Shown one piece after another: positions 1 to 14,253 of a stretch of DNA of 64,000 nucleotides. The notes below the pieces were generated by a model. That model had not been told where the DNA came from, made no database searches, and saw only the letters and a program-made list of their open reading frames with translations. The stretch covers positions 124,001 to 188,000 of the forward strand of contig JAYKKR010000005.1 in assembly GCA_036971615.1 (NCBI GenBank). The letters run 5' to 3'. The position numbers were made by a program, and so were the translations under genes. The DNA is from Amyloporia xantha. Lineage: Eukaryota > Basidiomycota > Agaricomycetes > Polyporales > Adustoporiaceae. The stretch's first letter is position 1, and each line of letters opens with the position of its first letter.

Positions 1-2180
1 GTAGGGTACTGGAAATGCATCCTTCAAAATCCCGATCACTGCAGCCCCTTATAATTTCCGCTTCATGTTTTGCTCCCATCGAACTCAAGCCTTATCGCCC
101 AAGTGTCAGCGAACAGAACAGCAAGGTCGCAGCCAGAACAGACTCCACAGATGGCCGCTTCCCGAAGATAAGCTGCGACGTGCTCTGGAGAGCCAGTACG
201 ATTGGACAAGGGTGAGGATATCAAATTGGCCTGTGCTCCAAAGTTCATACCAAGAGAAGTTATGCCATATCCGAAGTTGACCGATATCGGACTGCGTGGC
301 AGAAGCCCTGTGCGCGATGACATCTCAGAAGGCAGGCGCCGCGGAACCATACCCGCGTTTGAAGGGGGAAGTCGATATCCAGACTGCGAAGGGGGGCCGC
401 TGAAGAATCTCCTGACGAACAGCGCACCGCGTATGTTTGTTTCCACGATATCGAAAACATAAACATCATGGAGGATGAAACACTTACACAACTGATCTTC
501 GCCGCCGCCCGCGGTGACAACAGCACAATGAAAATTACGAACACCACACACTTTCGCGTATACGGTTACCACCAGAAGAGCATATGCGCTTGCCTACTTT
601 GCGTCTCGGAGCTCTACATTACAATATGTTTGTCGTCATGATGCTCCATCTCATACCTCGGCCTGGCGACGAGCGTCACCATCTCTACAGCTTCCACGAG
701 TATCATGAATACGACGCGGGGAGGCGATCCCGTCTTAAGTCGAATACAGGAGGTGAGCGAAGCACTCACCGTGCGACAAGAACTCGGCAACGTGAAGAGA
801 AGGTTTGGGACTGCGTACCATTTGGATCATCATTTCGCGAGCGGTGGCAGACTGCAGACTATGATTGGGTGCTGCAATGGAAGTTGCGATTGCAGAGTTT
901 GCATAGCGCCAGTTCCGAAGAAGGACTAGCCGAACCTGGGAAGCATCTTGAAGGAGTTGATGCCATGATGCCCTCAGGATGTCTGACGGGTCGCAGCCTC
1001 GCAGCCTGGCGTCAGCTGGCCCCTGGGAGATGGCATCTCAGAACGAGCGCGTTCAATCGGGGAGAGCAGGTCGGTGCTTCCCAAGGCTATTCCGACTCCG
1101 AAAGTCCAGCAGCGGGCCTCCCCGCAATTCGGAAATGGTTGTCGAGGGCCCGGGACCAAAAATCAGTCTGAATGACTACGAGGGCATGTGTCCACGGTTG
1201 CGTCGTCCTTAGGCGAGGCAGGTTGAGAAATTGACACATCTGAACGACAATTTGAATGAGGTGGAGAAAGACGATGGCTGCATCCAATGCCATCCATGAT
1301 ACTATGTACCTTGCCGTGATACTGTCGGCCTTCTCAGCTCTCCCAATCAAAGCAGCGCTACTTTCGGCACTTTAGCAATGTTCGGCGTGTCTCGACTGTA
1401 GATGATGGCGATGGAGAAAAGTGACAGCGGACCAAGATGTGGCTCAGGCCGATGGCCCGACCTTGAATCTTCGTCAAGTTGAAACCCTTTCATGTGAGAT
1501 TCAATGACACAGCCACGTCTTGTGCGTTTAGCCCGAGCATACGGTATGAAATGGACAAGCCATCGTGAGCAGTACTCGTGGTGGCCAGAGATAGTAGCAG
1601 CCTGTGCAAGAATTCGACAGCGCCGGTGGATAAAGTTCGAGGATTCCATACACGGTGCGCCGGGATGATTGACCGCAAGACAGGCTTTACACAGCCTACG
1701 ACAGTACGAGTAGATCCAGACTTGGAGCAGCGTCGAGAGGGGGGCCACTCTGAGCTATATACCGGATGTATAAAGAGAAAAACAACCATCAGGACGATGT
1801 GCCTGATGGACTCTTGACGTCTCAACATCTGCAGGCTCACCCTTCTTCCCACACGAATTATTGATCCCGCGGCGGCGCGGTCGTTGAGACGGTTAGCCGA
1901 GCGTTGTTGACGCGTTGTTGACATGTACTTATGATCCTCTCTTTTCAAAGAGGCAAAGTGCTAACTACGGCGTGCCCAGCTGCCCCCTCTCCCGTCTCCT
2001 CCGAATACACATATACACCGTTCCCCCCGTCCTGGCCTATCTTTATGTTTTGAATAAGTGCTCTCTGTAATGCGACATGCTAAGCTTGCTGGTTTTGTCC
2101 TCCTAGTATCTATTTGCAGCGGAGCTGCCGCACTTCCCGTACGATCATGATCTTCCGCGAAGGCAATCTGTTCAATTGAC
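1..2180. other. No supportable gene
   Basis: Short overlapping reading frames occur on both strands, the longest about 195 codons. None shows a recognisable domain, and none can be extended through convincing splice sites into a conserved protein. Base composition and codon choice look like non-coding DNA compared with the GC-rich third positions of the neighbouring genes. The left edge may hold the end of a gene outside the window, but I see no evidence for it. Confidence 0.5.
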
Positions 2181-2662
2181 ATGCTGCTTGTTCTCTTCAG
2201 CCTCGGTGCGCTGCTAATCATGATGTGGTGGGTCTCTTTCCTGCACATCCCTGCAACATAGCTGACGAAGGTGAAGTGGTCCTCCTGCGGCCAGCCATGG
2301 CGCGCCGAACGACAGGCGCAGTATTCTGTCCACGACGAGCAGCCCCCTTGGCAAGAGCCGTGCGACGGATGTGAGTCGCCTGTATCTCACCTGAGTAGAT
2401 CCCCCATATCATCGCGGTTCGTCGTAGGCTTCTTAGTATCATGGGCAGCATGGTTCACCCCAGCGTCACCTCTTCAACGACCTTGGTCAAGACGACCCTC
2501 TCCAAAAGCGTACAAGGGCTTCCTTACATCCATGCGACCAGCCATCCGCATCCACTCTGGCCCGAACGACAGTAACTCACACCTCGCGGATACAATCTCC
2601 AGCAGTTCAACAAGTAAGTCTCGCCACCATCCGTCTCTGCCGCGTGCTCACTCGCCACCCAG

Positions 2663-3531
2663 GGTGGACTACCACCGAGATAGCCACGCCCATTGTCGTC
2701 GGACTCGGTGTCGCCGCACTCGCTACGGCGCTCTTCTTCTGCTACCGCCGACGGCAGCGCACCTCGCCTTCCACTCCTCGCCACCGGCCAGAGCCTCTCC
2801 CACATTCGCGCTGGCTCTCCGCACGCCTCCACGCGCCGGGCCTGCTCTTCGGGCTCCTCCCGGGCACACAGGCCGTCCGCCCCCAGAACAACCGCGACCC
2901 GAGCTGGGAGATCGACGACATCCCGGGCCACGAGATGCAGGGCTCCTCGTCCTCCTCGTCCTCCGCCGCCCTGCTCTGGCCCGGCGGCGGGCCGTCGAGC
3001 TTCCATCCGCAGTTCGAGGAGGAGGGAGATAAGGAGGAGGGGGAGAACCGCAGCCGCGCGCCGTACGACGGCCACGCACGCGACCTGTCGAGCTCGTCGC
3101 TCCTCCGCGGCTCGCCGCTGCGCCCGAGCGTCAACCTGTCCCTCCCCCGCACCGCGGCGCCCCCTCGGCTGACGTTCCTCGAGCGCTTTACACGCTTTGG
3201 CAACGGGGTGCGCAAGAGCGCGAGCTACCGCTCCGGGCATGTGCGCCCGAAGGCCCCGGACGGCAAGTTCAAGATCGACGCGTCGCCGGACTCGCCGACG
3301 ACGTTTGAGGACGCCAGTATTGGGCCGGCCTCGCGGACCTTCGTGGGCTCCTCCGCTCCTGGTACGAGCCAGCCGTCGACGAAGGTGGCCTCCGCGCTCG
3401 ATATGTCGGCGACACCGGAGACGCCGCCAAAGGAGCTGGACGAGTACAGTGTACTACTCATTTCACGCGTGCCCGGTGAAGACTTCACCATCGAAAACTC
3501 TGTTGCCGATGGCACTGTGTTGAACCACTGA
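2663..3531 (+). CDS. Single-pass membrane protein, last exon (5' exons unresolved)
   Basis: This exon encodes a short Ser/Thr stretch, then one transmembrane helix (about IATPIVVGLGVAALATALFF) followed by a basic stop-transfer segment (CYRRRQR). A roughly 250-residue cytoplasmic tail follows, rich in Ser, Pro and Arg, ending at TGA 3529-3531. The layout matches the common basidiomycete 'extracellular Ser/Thr linker, one TM, disordered tail' proteins, whose function is unknown. A donor (gtaagt at 2612) and acceptor (ag at 2661-2662) join the Ser-rich frame ending at 2611 to this exon in phase. Upstream exons, possibly with a start near 2180 (hydrophobic MLLVLFSLGALLIMM), are not resolved. Third positions are strongly GC, which supports coding. 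I cannot assign a molecular role; signalling or cell-wall sensing would be a guess. Confidence 0.65.
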
Positions 3532-4023
3532 TGTCCGCCGTCTCCATATATTTCTCTCGCCTCACTGCCTCTGAATGACACATTTCACCATCAGCCCATC
3601 AGGTTGTGTCGTGCATCTGCTCTACTTGCTTTTGTCGGGGAGGTCAACGATCCTGCCCTAGCACTAAATTTCGTACGTTGGACTGTATTCTACAACTGGA
3701 CGCGCACTTCGTGTTTCTTCAGTTCTTGCGGGTAGTCGGTATTTCCTTTGCATTTAACTTATGTATTTTTTCAGAATGTTGCCCTCTTGCTCTTACCTAC
3801 CCTTGTAGTACCTTCCTCAACCGTTACACAATCAACTGATCGCTGTTTAGCTCAGAAGACGCAGGGAAGGAGCACAGCTCGCGATCGTGAACAACATACA
3901 AAGACTGGATGAAATGGATTGAGAACGCAAAATGTGATAATTCTACATCGGGACATTATTTTCTAAGATTCTGCTCACGTCCCCAAATTCAATGCCGCTG
4001 GATGCGCAAAAGAAAAGAGTCCT
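3532..4023. other. Intergenic region between convergent genes
   Basis: This is the 3' flank shared by the membrane-protein gene (+) and the Hsp110 gene (-). It is T-rich and AT-richer than its flanks, as expected for 3' UTRs. No gene is seen. Confidence 0.6.
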
Positions 4024-6577
4024 CTAGTCGATGTCCATCTCGGGAGGCTCGTTCGCGTCCTTCTTAGCCTCGGGCTCCGGCTGCGGGTTGGGCGTTTCCT
4101 GCCCGCTCTTCGGCGTCTCGGTGCCCGCAGGCGGGTCGACCTTTGGTGGCTTGGGCTTGGGCTTGGTGAGGATGGGCGTCGCGAAATAAATGATCTCGTC
4201 CCGCTTCTTCATCACGTCAGCGCTAGTCAACACGGGGTCGACGTCCTTCGGGCGCTCCGACTGCCGCGCGACCTGGTCCTCGAGCCACTTCTGCACCGTC
4301 GCGCACTTCTCAACGATGGGCTGCTTGTCCTTCTCGTCGATGTGCGAGAAGCGCTCCTCGTTCGACGTCGCCTGTGCCATGTAGGTGTTGATTGTCTCCC
4401 GGAGCTGGCTGACGACCTTGGTCCGGTCCTCGAATTCGCGGTATCGGAACGTGATCGGGTCGCCGAGCTTCTTGAGTGCGCCTAGCCGTTCAACGTAGGC
4501 GGACTTGGTCGCGTCCTCACCCTCCTCGGTGTACAGCCAGTCCTCTGCTTCTTGCAAAGCAGCAAGGAGCTTCGTCTTCTCTTGTGACTGTACGAAGGGC
4601 GCGTAGCGCTCATCCAGTCGGCCACGAGTATCGTAGACGTACTCCTCAAGGGCGTTTTTGCGGTCCTAACAAAAGAGCATGAATCACAGCTGTGAATTCA
4701 TCGAAGCTAACGCTTACCTCGGTATCCAAAACGAGTTTATCCGCTGCGTGCATCTCAGCCTCCTGCTCTTTGAGCTTCTCAAGGACAGACGGGTCCAACG
4801 AGGTTGATGCCCACACGAAAGGCACATCTTTCTTCTTCACGACTCTCTTCTTCTTCGGCGGCTCGGTCTCACCGTCCACCTGCATCGCGTCGTCCTTCTC
4901 CTCAATCTCCTCAACATATGCCTGCTCGAACGACACGATGCCGTGCAAGTTCAGCCTCGTCTTCAGCTTTACGCACGTGAGATCGCCTTTCTCGTCGGGG
5001 CCCACGTTCTTCGCCGTGAACCTCGCGATCCAGGGGTTGATCCCGCCCGGCAGCGCGCTAGGGTCCGCATACCGCGCTTCGAGGTCGAACGGATGCTTGC
5101 GGTAGAACGTGAGCACCTTCGTTGACGGGATGGTGTTTCCGTGGGGGAAGACGACGAGTTCCGTGTCTTCGTCCGCGTCGTCCGGCAGCACCTCCCACTG
5201 CACCTTGATCGAGTAGGGCGTGATGTCGTGCATGCTGAAGTCGCGCACGCGGAACACGGGCGAGAGCATCGCACATGCGAACGTCGCGCCGCGCGCGGCA
5301 GCCTCGTCCTGGTTGAGCGTCGTCGAGAGCACCTTGCCCGGGAACACGGTTTGGATCTTCGTGCGCACTGCGGGAATCCGCGTGCACCCGCCGATGAGCT
5401 CGATCGCATCGATCTGGTCGAGAGTGAGACCGGAGTCGGAGAGCGCCTGCTGCAAGGGGGCCGGAATGCGGTCGAGCACGCCAACAATGAGGTTCTCGTA
5501 CTCCTCGCGCGTTAGCCGGCTAGAAGCGTCGATGTCGTTCATGATTGATTCGACGTTGAGCGGGGCTTCTGCGTTGGCGGAGAGCACTTTCTTGACTTTG
5601 TCACAGCCTGCGGCGAGACGGAAGGATGCTTTGGGGCTGGAAAGAACATCGATCTTGTACTTATCCTTGAACTCGGTGGCGAAGTGCTTGACTAGAGCAT
5701 AGTCGATGTCGCGGCCACCTGCATGTCTGTCGTAGGCAGTGCTCTTGACCGTCAACTGGCCCTTGGAGAATGCCACGACCGAACATGTCGTGCTTGAGTG
5801 GCCCACATCGATGAAAACGACATGCCGGGGGTTCTCGGCCTCGGGAAGGTCAGATTTTGTGATACCGTAGCCAAGTGCCACAGCGGTAGTGTCGTTGATC
5901 AAGCGGAGGACATTGAGCCCGGCGATCTGAGCAGCATCGAGCACCGCACGCCGTTGGATATCTGTGTACCATCCGGGAACAGTAATGACAATGTCGGACA
6001 CACCCGTCTTCAGCTCATTCGAAGCGATATCGCGGAGTTTTCCCAGGTACATTGCGAGTACCTGGGTTATAGAGAATGTCCGTTGCTCTCCGAGGTATTG
6101 CACCTGGATATCCAGTCAGAATGCGCACGAAATTCGGCATAATTGATCGCTGCTCACCTGAACACCGACAGTTCCTCCGGCATCGACCAAGGTTGCATTA
6201 ATGAACTTCTTCTCGACTTCCTGCACCTCAGGATCCTGGAATGTGCGCCCAATAAGCCGCTTCAGACTGCCAATGGTGTTGCGGAAGTTGGAAGTCTCGA
6301 GCGTCTTGGCAGCTTCTCCGATAGCTCGCTGCTTTGGGCTAAAGGAAACTAGTGATCTGAATATGCACCATCGAGTCAGAATAAATCTATGCAATTATGC
6401 GGGGCATACGTACGGCGTAGCGCGGTTTGAGACTTCATTAACGATAATATCTATACCTCGATGTCTTGCGACACCGATCTGCACGCATACTGGTCAGTTT
6501 AATTGGCCTATTGGGATCGCATGCGGGCAGCGCACCTTGCTGTGAAGAGCACCGAGATCAACGCCGACGACGGCCAT
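4024..6577 (-). CDS. SSE1: Hsp110/Sse1-family chaperone (Hsp70 nucleotide exchange factor)
   Basis: Five exons (6536-6577, 6414-6478, 6158-6356, 4718-6103, 4024-4665) join in phase to 777 codons plus stop. Family members act in the cytosol as nucleotide exchange factors for Hsp70 and as holdases. The N-terminal actin-like ATPase begins MAVVGVDLGALHSK and reads on through IDIIVNEVSNRATPSLVSF, the Hsp110 version of the Hsp70 phosphate-binding start. VVFIDVGHSSTTCSVV and IELIGGCTRIPAV mark phosphate-2 and the adenosine site. The substrate-binding part has an acidic/basic insertion (DDAMQVDGETEPPKKKRVVK) near residues 505-525. A helical lid and a Pro/Glu/Lys-rich tail follow, ending EPPEMDID. The length is slightly above yeast Sse1 (693 aa). 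The ATG at 6577 precedes the conserved first residues directly. The lysyl-tRNA synthetase gene lies upstream on the same strand. Confidence 0.95.
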
Positions 6578-7028
6578 GGTGGTCTCAGAGAAAGTAGTAC
6601 TTAGTGCAGAGGGTACGCGTCGATCTGGGAGCGGGTCTCTAGCTTTTACGCGCCCAAAATTTGAGTGTGCGGCGGAGGCGTGACTGGCAAATTCGGTGAC
6701 CTTCTCGGCGGTTCTTTTTCCTTTCCATCGTGTTCCACACGCAACAGCCTCGCAGCGTGGATCGATATCTTACTGCACCATCAGTCGGTGGCACACACTT
6801 ATCACCCGCGGCAGGACCACAGTGTGTTGCGGAAACACTCAATCTCAGAACTCACTCGCACACGGTATCACCGGTGTCATTTCGAAAGGCGAAGGTCCGA
6901 CCCAAACTCAAAAAGGATTTTGTTGCCACGATACAGCTGAACGCTGCACGCCTCGATACAACTGATGTTCGCTACCATTTCTTTCTCTATACCGCACAAT
7001 AAGGAAAGATCAACACAAAAACGCGACC
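6578..7028. promoter_or_regulatory. Upstream region of the Hsp110 gene
   Basis: These 451 bases separate the Hsp110 start codon from the end of the lysyl-tRNA synthetase gene and must hold the Hsp110 promoter and the LysRS 3' UTR. I saw no clear tandem nGAAn heat-shock element array by eye. No gene is seen. Confidence 0.4.
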
Positions 7029-9541
<2,513 letters not shown>

Positions 9542-9885
9542 ATTTCTGACAAGCCTCGGTGGACTGATGAATTTTCTATGCAGCAGGAGGGGTCGTGTGG
9601 CTGATCTGCATAGAATCAACCTGAGCATTCACTTTTTATGTAACCCTTCGAGTCACGATTGGGTTATCGGGTTGCGATCGTATACGGGAGGAATGGCTTA
9701 TGTAAATTCAAGTGCGAGGTTAAATTCCCACGAGAAACCGCCGGCAATCGAGTTTTCGGAGTGTGAAAGTGTACATCAAACTCCGCCTGCCGTCGACCTC
9801 TGGGCGCCTCTTTACATCGCTTGCCGGGTGCCAATACCTGACCACTCGACACACGAGATCCTCAGCAACTGCCTCCACGCCCAGC
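9542..9885. promoter_or_regulatory. Bidirectional promoter between LysRS and Ariadne genes
   Basis: These 344 bases lie between two divergent start codons and must drive both. No gene and no obvious named element is seen. Confidence 0.5.
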
Positions 9886-11967
9886 ATGTCCTCCAACGAC
9901 GAGTACTCGGACGAAGACGCTGCCGAGTTCTACGATGAGGATGATGAAATGGATGAGGGTGATGATGGTAAGTTCGCTCACTGCTCTCTCAGCCCAGTTT
10001 GCTGATAAAGACGCAGGATCAGCCTCAGAGATGGAGCTCGATGACCTGAACGACTTCAACGACCCTGGTGAACCGCGCCGCAAGGTGTACGAGGTCGACT
10101 ACGAGCCCTTGAGCCAGGGTGACGTTGAGAAGCTCATGAAAGCGGACATTCAATACATTAGCAGCATCTTCGGCGTCGAAGTGAGTATCTTCCCAGTCAA
10201 TCCTGCCTTCACCATGTACCTATTACCAATCTTTCTGTAGGAGGATATAGCGTCTTTGATGCTGCGGTGGATCAATTGGAACAGGGAAAGGCTCATTGAG
10301 AAATATATGGACAATGCCAGTGCGGTGAATACAGCGGCAGGTATCGCCGTGCCCGAGAAGGCGCCCGAGCGCCCTCCGCCTGCTGGGCGCTCGCAATCCT
10401 CCAGCTCCCGTTCTACTTTGATAGGTCCTCGTCGGACCAGCCGGCGCACCGCCCCCGACCCGCCTAAATCTAGCAAGACCAAGATCCTCGAGCGGGTCAC
10501 TCCCCCGATAGAGGAATCCAAGTTTGTCTGCCCCATTTGTTTCGACGAAACCCAGATAGCGACTCTTGCCTTGTCATGCGACCACAAGTTCTGCAAGTCT
10601 TGTTGGCGAGAATACATCGTCAGCAAAGTCCGCACCGAGGCGGAAAGTTTGATCACATGCATGGCCGAGGACTGCTCGCTCGTCGCCACCGACCGTTTCG
10701 TCCACGAAACACTGGCAGAAGACAAGGACACTTGGGACCGCTTCCAAGAGCTCCTTGTGAGGCACTTTGTCTCTGCCATGCCGAGCCTCAAGTATTGTCC
10801 TTACCCAGGGTGCACGTACACTGTCTCATGTCCCTCCGGCGTATCCAAGTCTGCTTTGTCGACCACTGTTCCAATTGTCACTTGTGGTGCCTCAGCCTAT
10901 CACAGGTTTTGTTTTGGTTGCAACATCGATAGCGACCATAGACCAGTTATATGCGCTGTCGCCAAGATGTGGTTGCAGAAGTGCCATGACGACAGCGAGA
11001 CCGCTAATTGGATCAAGAGTAACACCAAGGAGTGCAGTAAGTGTCAAAGTACAATAGAGAAGAATGGCGGCTGCAAGTAAGGGCCATACGTGTCGTTTGT
11101 CATCAATCCCTTAACTGATTTGTTGTGCTAGCCACATGACATGTAAGAAGTGCAAATATGAATTCTGCTGGGTCTGCATGGGTGAGTCGATACGATAGGT
11201 TTCATGTATACGCACATAATGGCTGAGATTTCCTAGGTCCATGGACCGAGCACGGTACTGCTTGGTACAACTGCAACCGATATGACGAGAAGGCTAGTAT
11301 TGATGCCCGTGATGCCCAATCCAAGAGTCGTGCATCTCTGGAACGTTACCTCCACGTATGTTCCCCGTGACTATAGTCGTTTCCCCTCATCTCACCTCTG
11401 CATTAGTACTACAATCGCTGGGCCAATCATGAGCAGTCGAAGAAGTTATCTGTCGAATTGTACGCTAAGACAGAGAAGAAGATGGAAGAGATGCAGGTTA
11501 CCTCAGAGCTTTCTTGGATTGAGGTACAGTTCATGAAGAAGGCCGTGGACGAAGTGATCAAGTGTCGTACGACGCTCATGTGGACATACGGCATGGCATA
11601 TTACCTTGAGAGGGGCAATGAGAAAGAATTGTTTGAAGACAATCAACGGTACGTATCTTATATGTAAAGTCTATCCATTACTCAAGTTGCTGATTCGTTT
11701 CTCGACAGTGATTTGGAGCGCGCTGTCGAAGAGTTATCCGAGTTGATTGAGTCTCCGATCGATCCTGAGGTGATCAAGATGTTGCGCCAGAGGGTGACAG
11801 ACAAGACGGTCAGTAGTGCACATTTACGTTACTGCAGACGGATTCTGACGTTCTATATCACTCAGGTCTACGTCCAGAAGCGAAATGAGATCGTTCTCGA
11901 GGACACGGCGAAGGGCTTCATGGAACGTCGCTGGAAGTGGAACATGCCTGTCGATGGGTACGACTAA
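9886..11967 (+). CDS. Ariadne-type RBR E3 ubiquitin ligase
   Basis: Eight exons (9886-9967, 10017-10180, 10241-11076, 11132-11181, 11237-11355, 11407-11648, 11709-11808, 11866-11967) join in phase to 564 residues. The acidic N-terminus ([20 protein letters not shown]) and a UBA-like region are typical of Ariadne-1/HHARI. RING1 begins CPICFDE near residue 178. The in-between-RING zinc domain carries YCPYPGC and CFGC. RING2 near 348-380 reads CSKCQ...GGCNHMTCKKC...FCWVC; the Cys in NHMTC is the expected thioester-forming catalytic residue of RBR ligases. The C-terminal part ([18 protein letters not shown] onward) is the autoinhibitory helical Ariadne domain. In this family E2-ubiquitin docks on RING1 and ubiquitin passes through the RING2 Cys, often together with neddylated cullins. 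The reading frame is complete. Confidence 0.95.
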
Positions 11968-13021
11968 GTTCCAGTTCTGCGCTATTCCAATTCTCCTGGT
12001 CTCCTTTGTGTTTTCTCCTCCATCTACCCGAATCGCTATCCCTGCCCCGCTGTCCTATACCATATCATCTATCTCTCGCCGCGTTCTTCCACATCCTAGT
12101 CGAACGACGTTGGGTCCTCATCCAATTTTACCTATAAACCACGGCATATGTATACGGACCGTACACCTGTAGCTCCTGTTGTAGTCAATTGATTCATAGC
12201 TGATCGCAATTCCATGTTCATGTATATTTCGTGGGTATGCAATAAGTACAGTTTCGCTGGCGACTAGAATATGTACCACTATGACTCCCGACGTACCGTG
12301 TAACATACACCATGACGTTCTCGTATGCCAAGACGAAACCACATCTATCTTTGACTTGAATACTTTGAAAATGCGGGTCTGCAGCTGCAAGGAAGTACCA
12401 TTGCGCCCGATGTCTTGAAAGGCTGTCGACTGTCTTTGTCATGCTTTTTCGAGATGACAAAGTCTGCTGTGACTAATTCCAGATGCAGCACACATTGACG
12501 GGCCAGCGGGAGTTGTCTATCAAAGGCGGTGCAGAGCTGGTAATATCGGGCGTAAGTGTCATCAGCCTCATAACTTCGTGCACCCGTCATCGTGACGAAT
12601 CGTCATGAACTTGGAAGGGCCCAGGGTTGAGACTTGCCATAATGGCTATATATCAAAGGCCGTGATAGATAGAGTGCGCGCACCTCACAATTACCTGGGA
12701 ACCGGAACAGCATTCAGAATTCGGCAGCACATAAAAAGCACTTTATGGAAGAAAACCCTGAGTACTTGCAGAACGCAGTGTAGCCCGGCAAGTCCTTGCA
12801 GTGAGACGGAGACTTGCCTATGCCAGCATGCACCGCGTTCCCGAGTCATTTTTCGACAGTGCTACCCATAGAATAGGCCAAGTTAACATAGCCATGTATC
12901 CGAGACGTGCACCCACATAGCTTTCATGTCAAAAGGCAAGTCATCAGCGACGGGACGGGAGACAACGATTTTACAGTAACTTCAACTTGACAAGTTGTTG
13001 TGTGAGACCTATCCCACGCAC
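11968..13021. other. Intergenic region, no gene seen
   Basis: About 1.05 kb with the Ariadne 3' flank and distal upstream DNA of the His-rich membrane-protein gene. Only short frames without conserved features are present. Confidence 0.5.
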
Positions 13022-13105
13022 CACGTGATCATACAGAGGCTCCGCCCCCGAGGCGCAGTCGCGGCACACATCTCTCCTGCTGACCACCATCATCGTGCGT
13101 ATAAA
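13022..13105 (+). promoter_or_regulatory. Promoter elements: CACGTG box and TATAAA
   Basis: CACGTG (13022-13027, an E-box palindrome bound by bHLH factors in fungi) and TATAAA (13100-13105) precede the start codon at 13209 by 187 and 104 bp. The spacing fits a fungal core promoter with a short 5' UTR. Use of either element is an inference. Confidence 0.45.
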
Positions 13106-13208
13106 GTCCACAGCCTCTACATCGCTCGTTCACAGTTTCGTATCCTACCAGATCTCCCTTTAAGCCTCCTTTTTTTCACACCAGTCTTCTCTTCGACCCC
13201 GAATTTAC

Positions 13209-14253
13209 ATGCGATTGAGCACATATCCGCTCCTGCTAGCGGGCGCCAGTTTGGGTGAGTGCTGCGGAACCTATTTCTCACCATCGATGCTGAACCCCTT
13301 TTCGTGAAGCTGCCCAGCAGGCAGCGGCAGTCCCTGTTCGTGTTTTAGTCGTTAGCTCTCACCAAGAAGTATCGACGAACGGTCGTGGACCGCTCGCGGT
13401 TGTCAAGAGTCACAATGGCATGCACTATGCAGACGTCGATGCGAAGGCAGCGCCCCACCACGGCGAGATGAAGATGTTCTGGGATCCAGCAGAGCCCGTC
13501 CGGGGCGTCACTGTGCCCGCTCACCACTGCGGCAAGTCCTTCCGCGACAAAGCCATGTTATTGTCGAACAAGATCTTCGGCTTCCCCAAGATGAACGCGC
13601 TTGGGATGCATGCAGAACACCAACCCCACATCACCGGTGCCTCTCCCATGGCTCACGAAGAAACTCCTGACAACAACAGAGTGAACATCTTGCCGTTCAT
13701 CGGGACCCCTAATGAATTCGGCGCTCGCCCCGCCAGACCCGTTCCCTACGCCGCGCAGGAGAACAAGATGACGCAGGCTCATGGTCCGGGAGCCAGGCCG
13801 GAGATGGGCCCTGTGCGCATTGTGCACATGAACGAGCAGGACGGGGGCAGATTGCGCTTCCGCCGCCACCGTGGGCCGTTCCTGCGCCGCCTTCATTTCG
13901 CCCTCATGGCGCTCGGGCCGTGGGAGGGACGTGCAGTCGCATTTGTTCTCGGTGAGTCTCGTGTATTCTGTGACATTCGGCAGTTTGACTGACGATGGGG
14001 CCTAGGGTGTGGTATTGGTGTTCTCTTACGCACTCTGTGGGTTATGGGCATCGTCATGGTGCGCGCATTCAGCGGCCGACGAGGCGAGGAGACGGAGGTG
14101 CCTGAAACAGTGTTTGTCATGGATGAGGATGCCGAAGAAATTCTCGTCCCGCCGCCCCAGTACACCACGAAGATCACCATCCTGCCGCCGCCGGAGTACG
14201 TAGACGAGAAGGCTACTCTGGTCGTAGAGGACGAGTCCGCACCGCACGCGTAG
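13209..14253 (+). CDS. His/Met-rich secreted-type single-pass membrane protein with two PPxY motifs
   Basis: Three exons (13209-13254, 13325-13951, 14006-14253) join in phase to 306 residues. Exon 1 encodes a signal peptide (MRLSTYPLLLAGASL). The ectodomain is rich in His and Met (for example HNGMHYADV, APHHGEMKMFW, VPAHHCGKSF, GMHAEHQPHI), which could bind metal; that is inference. A conserved-looking segment (FALMALGPWEGRAVAFVLG) leads into one transmembrane helix near residues 217-242. The cytoplasmic tail is acidic and carries VPPPQY and LPPPEY, two PPxY motifs near residues 274-277 and 286-289, the kind recognised by WW domains of Rsp5/Nedd4-type ubiquitin ligases. I know similar uncharacterised proteins from Agaricomycetes but no assigned function. 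A TATAAA box lies 104 bp upstream. Confidence 0.8.

Noticed and set aside
63..572. 169-codon minus-strand frame at the left edge
   Set aside because: No domain, no codon bias, and an equally open plus-strand frame overlaps it. It looks like chance.
2524..3240. 238-codon minus-strand frame over the membrane-protein exon
   Set aside because: Antisense shadow in GC-rich DNA. The plus strand has the TM segment and splice sites.
11041..11131. A variant RING2 (GGCK) in the Ariadne ligase
   Set aside because: The Lys arises only from reading into the intron. Splicing at 11076/11132 restores the usual GGCNHMTC.
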